A stretch of 64,000 nt of DNA, from contig CAWJXM010000021.1 of the NCBI GenBank assembly GCA_963846635.1, forward strand, positions 39,157 to 103,156, read 5' to 3'. The notes below the pieces were generated by a model. It made no database searches and was not told where the DNA came from. It was given only the letters and a program-made list of their open reading frames with translations. How positions within the stretch are numbered: the stretch's first letter is position 1; every line of letters begins with the position of its first letter. A program made the position numbers and the translations under genes. Below are positions 55,450 to 64,000 of the stretch, one piece after another. The stretch is from AP-15 sp963846635. GTDB lineage: Bacteria > Pseudomonadota > Alphaproteobacteria > ATCC43930 > CGMCC-115725.

Positions 55450-56961
55450 ATGAATAGCCATTTAAAGACAAATTTGCTGATCTGCGTCGCTGCGTTGCTG
55501 CAGCTGGCAGCGCTCGGGGTCGTGAGGCCGGGCATCGCGCAGTCGGTCACGACCTATCACGGCAGTCTCGAGCGCACCGGCAATTTCGTCGTGCCGGGGC
55601 TGACCTGGGACCGCGCCCGCAGGGTTCATCTCGATCGGAGCTTCGCGCCGCGCTTTTCCGGCCACGTCTATAGCCAGCCACTCTATTGGCAGTCGCCGGG
55701 AGCGGCTGCGGGACAACTGATCGTCGCGACCGAGAGCAACACCGTGCAAGCGATCGATGCAGCCTCAGGACGGACTATCTGGACGCGGACGCTGGGACCG
55801 TCGGTGGCGTTGTCGACGCAGCCTTGCGGCAATGTCGATCCACTCGGCATCACCGGCACGCCAGTCATCGACATGCCGTCGCAAACGCTATACCTCGACG
55901 CGATGATCGCCGAGCCTGCCGGCGCGCGCCATCTGATCTTCGCTCTGTCGCTGCAGAATGGCGCCACTCTGCCGGGCTGGCCAGTCGATGTGATGACGGT
56001 GTTGGCGGCGCGCGGCGAGCATTTTGATGCCCCTGATCAGAATCAGCGCGGCGCGCTGACGATTGTCGGCAGCCGCGTTTATGTCCCCTATGGCGGGCAT
56101 TTCGGCGATTGCGGCAACTATCACGGCTGGGTTGTCGGGATCGGCGTCAACAACCCGAGGGATATCGTCAGCTGGCACACGCGGGCGCGCGGCGGCGGCA
56201 TCTGGGCGCCCGCCGGGGTCGCCAGCGACGGGCGTTGGCTGTACTTCTCGACCGGCAACACCTTTGGCGCGCGGCAATGGAGCGACGGTGAGGCCGTATT
56301 CAAGCTCGCCCCCGACCTCGCGCGCAATGACCGACCGCAATATTTCTTTGCGCCAATGGATTGGCGTGAGCTCGATGCCCGCGACGAGGATCTGGGCGGC
56401 GTCAGCCCGCTGTTGCTGCAAGCCTTAGTAAATGGCGGCGCGCAGCCGCTCGTCCTCGCGCTTGGCAAGGACCGGCGCGCCTATCTGCTGAATGCCGACA
56501 ATCTCGGCGGCATCGGCGGACAGCTCGTTTCAGAGACCGTCTCGAGCTTGCGGATCATCACCGCCGATGCTGCATATCCGGTCGGGAGCGACGTCTTTGT
56601 AGCGTTCCAAGGGCCGGGGGCCGACTGCCCCACGCCGCGGCGCGATAATGAGCTGACCGTGCTACGGATTCGTGGCGGTTCGCCGCCGGCGCTGGCGACT
56701 GCGTGGTGCGGCGCGCTGATCGGCCGAGGCTCGCCGGTGGTGACGACGACCGACGGCCAGTCCAACCCGATTGTCTGGATCCTCGGCGCCGAGGGTGACG
56801 ACCGGCTGCACGCCTTTCGTGGCGACACCGGCGAGCCGCTGTTCGACGGCGGCAGGCCTGACGATGCGATGACCGGTCTCCACCATTTCCAGGATCTGCT
56901 GCCCGCCGGCGGCCGCCTCTATATTGGCGCCGATGACCGGTTATACGCGTTTTCGTATTGA
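55450..56961 (+). CDS. secreted PQQ-like beta-propeller protein
   Basis: 503 residues from ATG 55450 with AGGAGGG upstream. A signal peptide (NLLICVAALLQLAALGVV) precedes a beta-propeller built of repeats such as QLIVATESNTVQAIDAASGR and TIWTRTLGPSVAL, the outer-strand pattern of quinoprotein dehydrogenases. No PQQ-binding residues or cytochrome domain can be pointed to, so an enzyme role is not claimed. The later blades are long and contain conserved Cys. It ends RLYIGADDRLYAFSY, closing the ring. Confidence 0.85.
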   Translation: MNSHLKTNLLICVAALLQLAALGVVRPGIAQSVTTYHGSLERTGNFVVPGLTWDRARRVHLDRSFAPRFSGHVYSQPLYWQSPGAAAGQLIVATESNTVQAIDAASGRTIWTRTLGPSVALSTQPCGNVDPLGITGTPVIDMPSQTLYLDAMIAEPAGARHLIFALSLQNGATLPGWPVDVMTVLAARGEHFDAPDQNQRGALTIVGSRVYVPYGGHFGDCGNYHGWVVGIGVNNPRDIVSWHTRARGGGIWAPAGVASDGRWLYFSTGNTFGARQWSDGEAVFKLAPDLARNDRPQYFFAPMDWRELDARDEDLGGVSPLLLQALVNGGAQPLVLALGKDRRAYLLNADNLGGIGGQLVSETVSSLRIITADAAYPVGSDVFVAFQGPGADCPTPRRDNELTVLRIRGGSPPALATAWCGALIGRGSPVVTTTDGQSNPIVWILGAEGDDRLHAFRGDTGEPLFDGGRPDDAMTGLHHFQDLLPAGGRLYIGADDRLYAFSY

Positions 56962-57166
56962 CCGCGCGACGATCGCCCGCCCGTCACCTGGTCGCCTCAC
57001 CAAGACGAAGCGCTCACAAGCCATAAGCTTCGGCCCGCACCCGCTCCAGCCAATCGGACGCCGCGATCTCATCCGGCCCGGGAAAGCGCGGGTCATGGCG
57101 GGGGATGATAGCGCCGGCTACGCTGCCCCTATAGAATGCGTTCTGGTGGTGCGACACTAAAGTTTG

Positions 57167-57346
57167 TCATCCGCTGAACAGCGCTGCGAACGCGAGTGCT
57201 ACGAACCAAGCTGAGGCGACGCCCCGCCAATCGCCAACAGATCTTTCGGCAATGTCCGGCTCATGCATCCGATCAAAGGTTACCAGCATGCCCGCACCCC
57301 GGTTTTGCTGCATCGCAACAATTAGGGTAACGGTCCTCAAATTCAT
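57167..57346 (-). CDS. possible small membrane protein
   Basis: 59 residues from ATG 57346 with GGCGGGG just upstream. The C-terminal SAWFVALAFAALFSG forms one hydrophobic helix. Weak evidence: no family is recognised. The rest of 56962-57427 holds nothing else. Confidence 0.3.
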   Translation of the reverse strand: MNLRTVTLIVAMQQNRGAGMLVTFDRMHEPDIAERSVGDWRGVASAWFVALAFAALFSG

Positions 57347-57427
57347 CCCCGCCACGGTCATCCTATCGCAGCGAGGCTGCCGAGCTTAACCGACCACGCG
57401 GTCTCCGGTGTGGGTCGAACCAAGTGT

Positions 57428-57589
57428 CTAAATGTAGCCGATCAGCAGCAGAATGATGATGATAATCAGGAGCAGGCCGACGCCACCGCTGGGATAATAT
57501 CCCCAACCGGTGCTATAGCCCCATCGCGGCAACGCGCCAATCAGCAGCAGGATTAAAATTATGATCAGGATCGTGCCAAGCATTTTCAT
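57428..57589 (-). CDS. DUF3309 family small membrane protein
   Basis: 53 residues from ATG 57589 with AGGATGG before it. The protein reads TILIIILILLLIGALPRWGY, then STGWGYYPSGGVGLLLIIII and LLLIGYI. Two hydrophobic helices around the WGYSTGWGYYPSGGVG centre are the exact DUF3309 layout, widespread in proteobacteria and of unknown function. The gene is too short for most gene calls. Confidence 0.85.
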   Translation of the reverse strand: MKMLGTILIIILILLLIGALPRWGYSTGWGYYPSGGVGLLLIIIIILLLIGYI

Positions 57590-57914
57590 CCATCCTGTTT
57601 TGTAGCCTCAGCCTCGCCTCCGGACGCGGAGCTTTGGAGAGCGTTTAAATAGATGGCCGCGAGCTGAAGTGCCCGGTGCCAGCTCAGAGTATTTGAGATG
57701 ACTAAAAAAGTGAAGACGCGCTTGTAGAAAATGCGGGGCCGGTTTCGATAGTCTGACCATGGCACTTCTCGCGTCTTCAGCCAAGGGATCCGCTATTGCG
57801 GAAGGCGATCGGTCCTCCTGCCTTTATCGGGTCTGGGTGCAGCGCACTCTCACGCGCAATCCATAGCATCGTCAAGGGTAGATCGCGTGCTGACGGCGGG
57901 CAACCCAGCAGCCG
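57590..57914. other. gene-free stretch
   Basis: About 325 bases between two minus-strand genes. No gene or repeat can be supported. Confidence 0.4.
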
Positions 57915-58238
57915 TTACTGATGATTGGTTGTGGTCGTGCGGGTCGTGGTGCTGCCACCCCAGGGATCGCTCGTCGTAGTCGTGTGGGTTTCCGAACTGC
58001 CTGCGATACCCTCGCGGTAAATATCCTTCCGCGTAACCCGGTTTCCATACATGTCGACACCGTGCTGCGTTGTCGTCGCGTGGTAGCCGCCGTTCGGCCC
58101 CGGAGAAATAATGGTTGTCGTCGATGTGCCGGAGCCCGGAATTTCCGGTGGTGTCGTCGGTGGAGGATAGGTCTGCGCCGAGGCGATGCCGGCCATCAGA
58201 AAAATGGCGGAGACACCCGCCAGTAAATACTTGGTCAT
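57915..58238 (-). CDS. small secreted Thr-rich protein
   Basis: 107 residues. Signal peptide YLLAGVSAIFLMAGIASA, then a Pro/Thr-rich region (YPPPTTPPEIPGSGTSTTT) and repeats of short Thr runs, ending TTTRTTTTNHQ. The central HGVDMYGNRVTRKDIYREG is the only conserved-looking block and recurs in proteins of this kind in Bradyrhizobium relatives. Probably periplasmic or cell-surface. Function unknown. Confidence 0.7.
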   Translation of the reverse strand: MTKYLLAGVSAIFLMAGIASAQTYPPPTTPPEIPGSGTSTTTIISPGPNGGYHATTTQHGVDMYGNRVTRKDIYREGIAGSSETHTTTTSDPWGGSTTTRTTTTNHQ

Positions 58239-58488
58239 GATGTGTTCCCGTCTCGCAGTTTAATTCACGTAGTACTAACCGCAGCGGTTTCGCGTGAGTT
58301 CCAGTTTTAACCAATAGCGTTTATCCTAGCTTGCTGCAGCTGCTCAGCTGATCAGGCGATGAGAGAAGGAGCAGTGTATACAATGCGTCGATCAATTGGG
58401 CTCAGAGGTGATGGATTTTTGACAACTGGTGCGACGCAGCATTGATCAGAACCTGATTAACGGTGCTCCAGCGGCACAGGAGAACCCG

Positions 58489-58683
58489 ATGGACACCGAT
58501 CCCGTACCAACTCGAACAACGAGCCTTTACACCAGCTCATTGCAACCCGATGCCCGTTTACCCGAGTTTCGGGTTTCGCTATCGCCGATCGTCATGCTGG
58601 GCTTAATCATATTTTCTCTTTTGGGGATTTGGGCAGCGCTCTGGTGGGTGGTCACTTCGTTTGGCCTTACATCGGCGGGATAG
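58489..58683 (+). CDS. small single-span membrane protein
   Basis: 64 residues from ATG 58489 with CAGGAGA upstream. A hydrophilic N-terminus is followed by one long transmembrane helix, IVMLGLIIFSLLGIWAALWW, near the end. No family recognised. Confidence 0.5.
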   Translation: MDTDPVPTRTTSLYTSSLQPDARLPEFRVSLSPIVMLGLIIFSLLGIWAALWWVVTSFGLTSAG

Positions 58684-58831
58684 CTTTTTGACAACGAGCT
58701 CGCGACTGTGCCCGCTCCGGCGTACTAACGCCAAGCGGCAAAATTGCCGGATATGACGCGTGCGCGAAACTTTCTCCGTTTTCGAGCGTCCTTCGTCAGG
58801 GAAAACGAAAACCGTGCTCGGAGGGAGCGAA

Positions 58832-59203
58832 ATGCGAGTGATCATTACCGCGCCGCTAGTCGCGGCCGTTTGCCTCAGCACCGGCATTGCCGCAGTCGCG
58901 GCACGGTCGCAAGGCGGCGTGCCGAATGGTGGCCTCAGCTGGAGCCTCGCCCGGAATAGCCAGGCCATGGCGAAGCCGATCAGCGAAAACAACAGCACTG
59001 TCCCGCAGCAGCAACCGCCATCAGGATCAAGCAATGCGCCGGGATCCCTGAGCCATCAGCTCAGTCGTTCGGGTGGCGTCATTCATCCGCCTCCAAGCGG
59101 CGATCATAGCGTCGTCCAGCCACCGAACCAAGGAACGAGCAGCACGCCTGTCATTCCGCCGCCCGGCACTCCCGGCGGAAACCCGCTGGTTCAGCCGAAA
59201 TGA
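58832..59203 (+). CDS. small secreted Pro/Ser-rich protein
   Basis: 123 residues from ATG 58832, preceded by GGAGGGAGCGA. Signal peptide TAPLVAAVCLSTGIAAVAA, then low-complexity sequence rich in Pro, Ser, Gln and Gly (QQQPPSGSSNAPGS, IPPPGTPGGNPLVQ). No folded domain is evident. Third of a group of small exported proteins at 52-59 kb. Confidence 0.6.
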   Translation: MRVIITAPLVAAVCLSTGIAAVAARSQGGVPNGGLSWSLARNSQAMAKPISENNSTVPQQQPPSGSSNAPGSLSHQLSRSGGVIHPPPSGDHSVVQPPNQGTSSTPVIPPPGTPGGNPLVQPK

Positions 59204-59234
59204 CTCCAGGCGGCATCCGTTATATTCAGCATAG

Positions 59235-59438
59235 CGTGGCGTCCGCAAGATCAGGTGGGGTCGCCGCGGAAGCGGCAAGCGAGGCGGAGTGCGCATCATT
59301 TACTTTTATCATGATCCCGCAATGCCCTTATATCTGCTGATGATCTACGCGAAGGCCCGACGCGATGACCTCTCGCCTGATGCGCGGCGAGCAGTACAGG
59401 GGCTTGTGGCGCAGCTGAAACAGGCGCACGGGCGCTGA
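59235..59438 (+). pseudogene. RelE/HigB-type toxin, N-terminally truncated
   Basis: Reading from after TAG at 59232, the frame gives GVRKIRWGRRGSGKRGGVRI, then IYFYHDPAMPLYLLMIYAKA and DDLSPDARRAVQGLVAQLK. This is the C-terminal two-thirds of a RelE/ParE-fold toxin of the kind paired with NadS/HigA antitoxins. The usual first 40 or so residues are missing and no ATG lies in place; a GTG at 59289 could start only a 49-residue stub. It ends 12 bases before the antitoxin gene, the normal toxin-antitoxin order for this family. Confidence 0.7.
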
Positions 59439-59450
59439 CGAGGAACAAGC

Positions 59451-59738
59451 ATGAACAAATTCAGCAAGGACCTGATCGAAAGCCTGACCGAGGCCTGCGA
59501 ACACGCTGAGGGCAAGCCCGGCGGGGTCCGGGTTCATGTGGTGGAAGTGCCCGATGTGCGTGCTATCCGCCGACAATTGCGGATGTCCCAACAGGAATTC
59601 GCCCGCGTCTACCGCATCCCGCTAGCGACTTTGAAGAATTGGGAACAGGGCCGCCGCCAGCCGGACGCGCCAGCGGCTGCCTATCTCCAAGTCATCGCCA
59701 AGCGTCCGCGCGAGGCGCGAGAAGTGTTAGCGCCTTGA
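59451..59738 (+). CDS. XRE-family antitoxin (NadS/HigA type)
   Basis: 95 residues from ATG 59451. A short N-terminal segment is followed by an HTH, VRAIRRQLRMSQQEFARVYR then IPLATLKNWEQGRRQPD, typical of NadS-like antitoxins that bind their own operator and neutralise a RelE-type toxin. Intact, while the toxin upstream is truncated, so it may survive as an orphan antitoxin or regulator. Confidence 0.85.
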   Translation: MNKFSKDLIESLTEACEHAEGKPGGVRVHVVEVPDVRAIRRQLRMSQQEFARVYRIPLATLKNWEQGRRQPDAPAAAYLQVIAKRPREAREVLAP

Positions 59739-59935
59739 AGGTGGCGCGCGGGTTCTTCGCCGCCCATTCGTGCTGCACGACCGAGACCATCGCCAATTGC
59801 TCGTGCGTCAGGCCATAGGTCTTCATGTAGCGCAGCACCGGGATCATAAACAAAGTCGGCGGCTCCATCGGCCCATAGGGCTACTCGAACTGCCCGGCGA
59901 GGCTGGAGGTAACATCATCGGTTGACTTCACCGAG
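59731..59935 (-). pseudogene. thiolase-family fragment
   Basis: On the minus strand about 68 codons read VKSTDDVTSSLAGQFE, a TAG, then PYGPMEPPTLFMIPVLRYMK and TYGLTHEQLAMVSVVQHEWA. This matches a middle piece of non-decarboxylating thiolase-like proteins (the PYGP block and the AVNPRA-like end, here AAKNPRATFKAL). It has a stop inside and no ends, so it is debris of a lost gene. Unrelated in sequence to phaA. Confidence 0.55.
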
Positions 59936-60092
59936 TGTAAGGTGGCTCACACATGCAGCATGCGGGGGCATGGTAGTAGGCCATGTGGCCTTTGCCGAGC
60001 GGCCAACCATGGCAAGCTAGGCGACGCGAGATCCGGCTTTTACAGCGGCTCTAGAGGCCCCTGCACGGTTGGTTAGTAATCGCCGCGTCGGT

Positions 60093-60156
60093 ACGATCTT
60101 TTGGACGGGGAATAATCATGATTTTGGCACGATCTTTTGACGCAGAATAATCGTGA
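60093..60156. repeat. imperfect direct repeat, two copies
   Basis: ACGATCTTTTGGACGGGGAA...CATGA at 60093-60121 and ACGATCTTTTGACGCAGAAT...GTGA at 60129-60156, each ending AATAATC(A/G)TGA. Two copies only, in an AT-rich gap (59936-60368) with no gene. Could be paired operator sites. Confidence 0.55.
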
Positions 60157-61106
60157 TAGAGTGCGATCAACATGTGATAAGGTAAATATGAAATTCGCAC
60201 ATTATTTAATTGACAACAATCGATATATGATCTAAGATCCAATATCAGACGAGGCTTCAGCCAAGCAGAACACCGAAGCATCGGCACGTCTGCTCAACGA
60301 ACGACCGATTTGACATCGCAAAAAGGGTTAGTGCATGTTCGTTCTGAATAATATGCGAGGGAGCGAAGATGCGATATGTCCTGCGAAACCGCCGTGCCGG
60401 AAAATATGGCCGCGAAGCGCAAATGTCATCGCGGGCTGCTGTCGCGAGCGCTCTCGGAGTGTTAACAAATTCGAAAGTTTTAGCGGATCAGGATCACGAT
60501 AGAGATCCAGTATCAAGGCGAATTGTTGTGTTTGAGGCAAAACCTGGCGAAGTAGAAGCAAAAAAAGGGCAGTTTTCGCTGGATGCAATCGTAGAGCCTG
60601 AGATAAAATATTACCCTGTAGCTGATTTATTTACTCATACGCTTCCAAGCGATTTCCTGCCTACGGATCACTTTATTAACTGGCCAGCACCACCCGGCTC
60701 GGCTCTTCCAATCACGGTAGAAAGCTCACGGCCGGGACAACGTTCTCCACTGCCCGGTGTCTCGGTCACGCTTTACTCCCGAGGCCCAGGCAATCTCCAA
60801 CGCATGCAGACAGAGGTAAGCGACGGACAGGGCAAGGTAGTTTTCAACCTTGTTAATGGGTTTACTCCTGCCATCGTAGTCGCCGTTCCGAGAGATTCGT
60901 TCTGGACCGCAGTTCGGCGAGCCCCTGATCCAGGCACGACCATATGTTGCCCTCAGCTGCCGAACAACGGACCGGGGGCTTGGTGGCACAAAGCGCTAGG
61001 GATCAGTTCGCCCGGCGAACCACAACTCGGAGACGAAATCAAGATCGGCATTATTGACACTGGATGCGGCCCGAACCGTGCTCTCTCGCACGTTATAACT
61101 GTAGGA

Positions 61107-62591
61107 GTATCTGCTCAACCCACTGGCTGAGAGCCAATAATGCCGAGGGTAGAGCGAATAGCATCGAATGGATTAAGGCCTTGGCGTGCGGCGGTGCCAA
61201 CGATCGAGCGAATGCCGGCAAAGAGTTCGGCGCCCCAGTCGGAACGGAAGCCACCTGTGACTTTGCGGTAGGTGGCGGTGGGGCGCAGTTCCCGTTCTGA
61301 ACTATTGTTGTCGGGTGCGATCTCCGGGTGTTCGAGGAAGGTTAAGAGGCTGTTGCGGATTTTGCCGTATCGTTTTCGCAAGCGGCGGCCATGGCGATTG
61401 TCTGGTGACAAAGCCATGATCTTGTCGAGATCCCGTTCGAAGCGCTGGCGATAATGACGTCGGGTCGTGTCGGCCAGGTCTTGGCGTCGGCGCGACAGAA
61501 TGACGACGCGCAAGAGCCAGGCTTTCATGCGTGGGGCAAAAATCATGTCACCGGCGTCGATCGCGAACTGGCAGTCCCGCAACTGATGGGCGAGGCAGAC
61601 CTGCCATTGATCGGCATGCCCTTGCTGCGCTCCATAAAGATCGGACACCCACAAGGCCGGGCGATGGCCGTTCAAGACGCCGGTGACGACATCCGTTCCG
61701 CGGCTATGCCGCACAACATGAATGACGACGTCCTTATTTTGAAACACCCAGTTCCAGCAGGTTTTACCGTCAATCCGAACGCTGGTTTCATCGGAATAGA
61801 TCACACGCGCTGTGCGTAAGCGGGCCAGAATGGCGGCAACCTGATCATCAAAGCGCGGCTTGGCTTTTTGGAACATGGCATCCAACGCGCCCTCGCTGAT
61901 CGACAACGCAAACAGATGCCGGAACAACTGGCTCAATCGTTTGTAGCTGATGGCGTGGGTAAAGCGCCGATAGAGAGCCAGCGCCAGAATGGTGGGACTG
62001 AACAGCGACCCTTCTTGCAGGCCTTCCGGCACCGGCGCCAACGTCACCCCATGGCAGCATGGGCAATGTCCGGCATAACGTTCCACCCGCGTCACGATGG
62101 GCTTGATCGATGGGATCTCGATTTTGTCGTAGCGGCTGTGCAGCTTATGGTCGACGTCATTCAGGTCCACCGCGCAATGACAGCAGCGTTTGGCCTTGGC
62201 AATGATCGTTCTGTCAGGATCGTGCGCCAAAAGGCGCCCACCCCCTTTGCGCCCGAGGCTGCCTTGCCGTCGTCCGGTTCGCTCAACCTTGCCGCTGTCT
62301 TTATTTTTGTCGGCTTTGAAGCCCGTGGATGGCGGTACGCTTGAATTGCCGGGCGTTTTGCGCGGCTCGTTTAGCCGCGCTTCCAGTTCTGCGACCCGTT
62401 TCTTCAGAACCTCGTTTTCCGCCACCAGAACCGCTATCTGCGCGGCCTGCGCCTGGACCATTGCCCACAACTCAAGGATCAGATCGTCCTTCTGGTCCGA
62501 TGTCAGCGTTGTTAGATCAGCGGGCTGAAGCTGCATCCCCGGCTTGAATCACGTCACCGATTCTGCGTCAAGAGGGGGGTCGAGCAGATAC
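61107..62591 (-). mobile_element. IS66-family element carrying only tnpC
   Basis: 1485 bases with terminal inverted repeats GTATCTGCTC (61107) and GAGCAGATAC (ending 62591). The 8-base target duplication CTGTAGGA flanks it at 61099-61106 and 62592-62599, the length normal for IS66. It holds one gene, the transposase, on the minus strand, and no tnpA or tnpB, as in the single-gene IS66 subgroup. The intact ends and duplication show a recent, clean insertion into the protease gene. Confidence 0.92.
61115..62536 (-). CDS. IS66 family transposase (TnpC)
   Basis: 473 residues. An N-terminal leucine-zipper region (VAENEVLKKRVAELEARLNE), then the P/S-rich segment KTPGNSSVPPSTGFKADK and a Cys-rich zinc-binding part (CCHC and CPCCHG). 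The DDE catalytic domain follows, with VIYSDETSVRIDGKTCWNWV, a second Asp in LWVSDLYG, and the Glu in NNSSERELRP. The usual C-terminal end RSIVGTAARQGLNPFDAI is present. It appears intact. Confidence 0.95.
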   Translation of the reverse strand: MQLQPADLTTLTSDQKDDLILELWAMVQAQAAQIAVLVAENEVLKKRVAELEARLNEPRKTPGNSSVPPSTGFKADKNKDSGKVERTGRRQGSLGRKGGGRLLAHDPDRTIIAKAKRCCHCAVDLNDVDHKLHSRYDKIEIPSIKPIVTRVERYAGHCPCCHGVTLAPVPEGLQEGSLFSPTILALALYRRFTHAISYKRLSQLFRHLFALSISEGALDAMFQKAKPRFDDQVAAILARLRTARVIYSDETSVRIDGKTCWNWVFQNKDVVIHVVRHSRGTDVVTGVLNGHRPALWVSDLYGAQQGHADQWQVCLAHQLRDCQFAIDAGDMIFAPRMKAWLLRVVILSRRRQDLADTTRRHYRQRFERDLDKIMALSPDNRHGRRLRKRYGKIRNSLLTFLEHPEIAPDNNSSERELRPTATYRKVTGGFRSDWGAELFAGIRSIVGTAARQGLNPFDAIRSTLGIIGSQPVG

Positions 62592-63420
62592 CTGTAGGAG
62601 CATTTATTGATGGGGTTCGCTACGGACCAGGAGACGCCGCGGATATCGAAGCGCACGGATCGCACACCACTGGGATTATCGGTGCGCGCCCCATCAAGGG
62701 GAACGACTACGCCGGGATAGCACCGGGCGCTGAACTCTATGCTGCGCGCGTATTCCCTAAAGGCGAAGGGGCGAGTCAGGCCAACATCGCGGATGCGATC
62801 GATGTGCTATCGAGGGATGTGGGATGCGACCTGCTGAACCTGAGCCTTGGGAGCACCGAGAGGTCGGAGATCACTGAGGACGCGATACAGGACGCGCTCG
62901 AACGGGGGACCCTTTGCGTCTGTGCCGCCGGTAACAACGCAGGACCCATAAACTACCCGGCGGCCTATCAGGATTGCGTCGCCGTTTCGGCCATTGGCCT
63001 TGCGGGGTGGGAGCCGTCGGTCTCGCTTTCGGCGACGCGTTATCCTGATAGACGCGAGTTTTACGGAGAAGATAACTACTATCTGGCAAATTTCAGCTCG
63101 ATCGGAGCGGGGCTTACGTGTGCGGCCCCTGGTGTGGGGGTCATCTCGACCGTTCCAGACCCGAGTGGGTACACGGCACCATTACGCCGTCATGGATGGC
63201 ACCTCGATGGCCAGTCCCACTGCCTGTGGGACCTTGGCGGTCATACTCTCTAAGGATGCCGGCTATCGAAGTCTGCCGCGAGACGTCACCCGATCTAAAG
63301 CAGCCCGGGCATTGCTCGTTCGGAACTGCCGGTCGATCGGCTTGGTTTCCGAATACGAAGGCCGTGGCATACCATTTGCCTAGAAAAACGTTATCTGACA
63401 TCCGAGGCGTGGAGCGAGCC

Positions 63421-63645
63421 ATGACAACGTACGTAGTAGCCACACGAAGGGAATGCCGGGGCCACAGCCGAACGGCAGCCGAAGCGGTGGCTCGGCTTCC
63501 TGGAGTTCGGATTAAAGGTGCTTCCAACCCGGATCGGGTGGTGATCGAATCAGCGCGCGACGTAGATCAAATTCAATCGGGGGTCGGGCCATCGTTTCAC
63601 GTCGAGCCAGAAATCAAGCACAAGACACTTCTACGCCCGCACTGA
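63421..63645 (+). CDS. small protein like a subtilisin propeptide (I9-type)
   Basis: 74 residues from ATG 63421 with GGAG upstream, 37 bases after the protease frame. The end NPDRVVIESARDVDQIQSGV then FHVEPEIKHKT closely follows the protease's own propeptide-like segment RIVVFEAKPGEVEAKKGQFS then AIVEPEIKYYP. I9-type propeptides inhibit subtilisins, and free-standing ones act as inhibitors. So this is probably a stand-alone inhibitor or chaperone of the neighbouring protease. No signal peptide is seen. Confidence 0.6.
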   Translation: MTTYVVATRRECRGHSRTAAEAVARLPGVRIKGASNPDRVVIESARDVDQIQSGVGPSFHVEPEIKHKTLLRPH

Positions 63646-63889
63646 TCTTGGTTATCAGCGGTTTGAGAAAGGGACTAGCCTAATCGGTACATCTGTATCG
63701 GGGATACAACTGTACCGGCAATCGGCTGCCCACCGTATTTTCGCATGGAATGTCCGTCGGCAGGGCGTTCAACGGTGTTGGCGGTCAGCGCGAGGGCGCT
63801 GCGGTAGGCTCAGACGTCAGGGATCACCGTGATCTCGATAGCGACAGCGTGGGTCAATGTCTCGCCAAAGGCGTATCGACTAATCCTTT

Positions 63890-63962
63890 GTCATTCCCGC
63901 GAAATCGTGAATTTAGAGCGCCAAAACTCATTGGTTGCCCTGGGCCCCGCTTCGGGGGAGCC
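63890..63962. repeat. palindromic repeat (CATTCCCGCG type, diverged)
   Basis: Starts TCATTCCCGCGAAATCGTGA and ends CCTGGGCCCCGCTTCGGGGG. Diverged member of the family at 12160 and 32538. The rest of 63646-64000 holds nothing I recognise. Confidence 0.55.
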
Positions 63963-64000
63963 AGAAAACCCGTGACGCCGATATACGTTCGCTTGGTAGC

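Larger units (their letters stand above)
60369..63383 (+). pseudogene. subtilisin-like S8 protease, split by an IS66-type element and a frameshift
   Basis: The N-terminal part (60369-61106) has a propeptide-like region ending VEPEIKYYP, a Pro-rich middle, and the Asp block IGIIDTGCGPN. It is cut after SHVITVG by the element at 61107-62591. Removing the element and one copy of its 8-base duplication continues without a gap into AFIDGVRYGPG and the His block AHGSHTTGIIGA. The frame then runs to about 63180, where one extra C shifts it; the Ser block YAVMDGTSMASPTACG is in the next frame and ends at 63383. All three catalytic residues are present, so the gene was functional before the two hits. 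Confidence 0.85.

Noticed and set aside
60093..60156. Short direct repeat as a CRISPR remnant
   Set aside because: Two imperfect copies with an 7-base gap and no cas genes.

Overview
The window is one GC-rich stretch of an alphaproteobacterial chromosome. The small CtrA-inhibitor-type regulator SciP, the uvrC-pgsA-mobB-moeA-moaD-moaE order, the trpF/trpB/trpA cluster, PhaR with the PHA genes, and several small proteins familiar from Bradyrhizobium and Rhodospirillales genomes all point there. No rRNA, tRNA or CRISPR array was seen. The sequence is full of palindromic intergenic repeats of at least four kinds, typical of soil Rhodospirillales/Hyphomicrobiales.

Layout. 1-9.5 kb: end of an MFS transporter, a frameshifted flavin monooxygenase, a DNA glycosylase and LOG pair, a doubly damaged icd, a D-2-hydroxyacid dehydrogenase, a GNAT acetyltransferase and DOPA-dioxygenase-like pair, and two cell-wall enzymes. 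9.6-14 kb: recQ, a Flp pilin with a decayed second copy, a wrecked GT87 glycosyltransferase, and SciP. 14.7-18.8 kb: trpA, trpB, a DUF2332 gene and trpF, all on the minus strand. 18.8-28.5 kb: phaR, a PHA-synthase-like hydrolase, then a six-gene operon (GT2 glycosyltransferase, asparagine-synthase-like amidotransferase, methyltransferase, GtrA-like flippase, Rieske protein and a partner carrying an apparent Rieske-oxygenase iron motif), then phaA and phaB. 28.5-38 kb: an L,D-transpeptidase, an MFS transporter, a flavin reductase-like protein, a two-subunit Rieske dioxygenase, an HpaB-like hydroxylase, a CoA-binding/MetY fusion and an animal-type haem peroxidase. 38.7-48.3 kb: a broken SDR, uvrB, a FolM-like reductase, uvrC, pgsA and the molybdopterin genes. 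48.3-64 kb: a gene-poor accessory region with many small, mostly secreted proteins, cspA, a sugar-phosphate-isomerase-like protein, a PQQ-like beta-propeller, a decayed toxin with its antitoxin, a thiolase scrap, and a subtilisin-like protease split by an IS66-type element.

How the genes work together. PhaA and PhaB make (R)-3-hydroxybutyryl-CoA, which the PhaC-like protein may use under PhaR control. The Rieske dioxygenase, flavin reductase, HpaB-like and DOPA-dioxygenase-like enzymes suggest use of aromatic compounds. The 21-26.4 kb operon looks like an undescribed pathway for making and oxidising a lipid-linked glycan or related surface molecule, and is the best candidate for a new system here. 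Several genes carry single-base lesions (monooxygenase, icd, GT87, SDR, protease), so real gene decay has to be separated from consensus error before conclusions are drawn.
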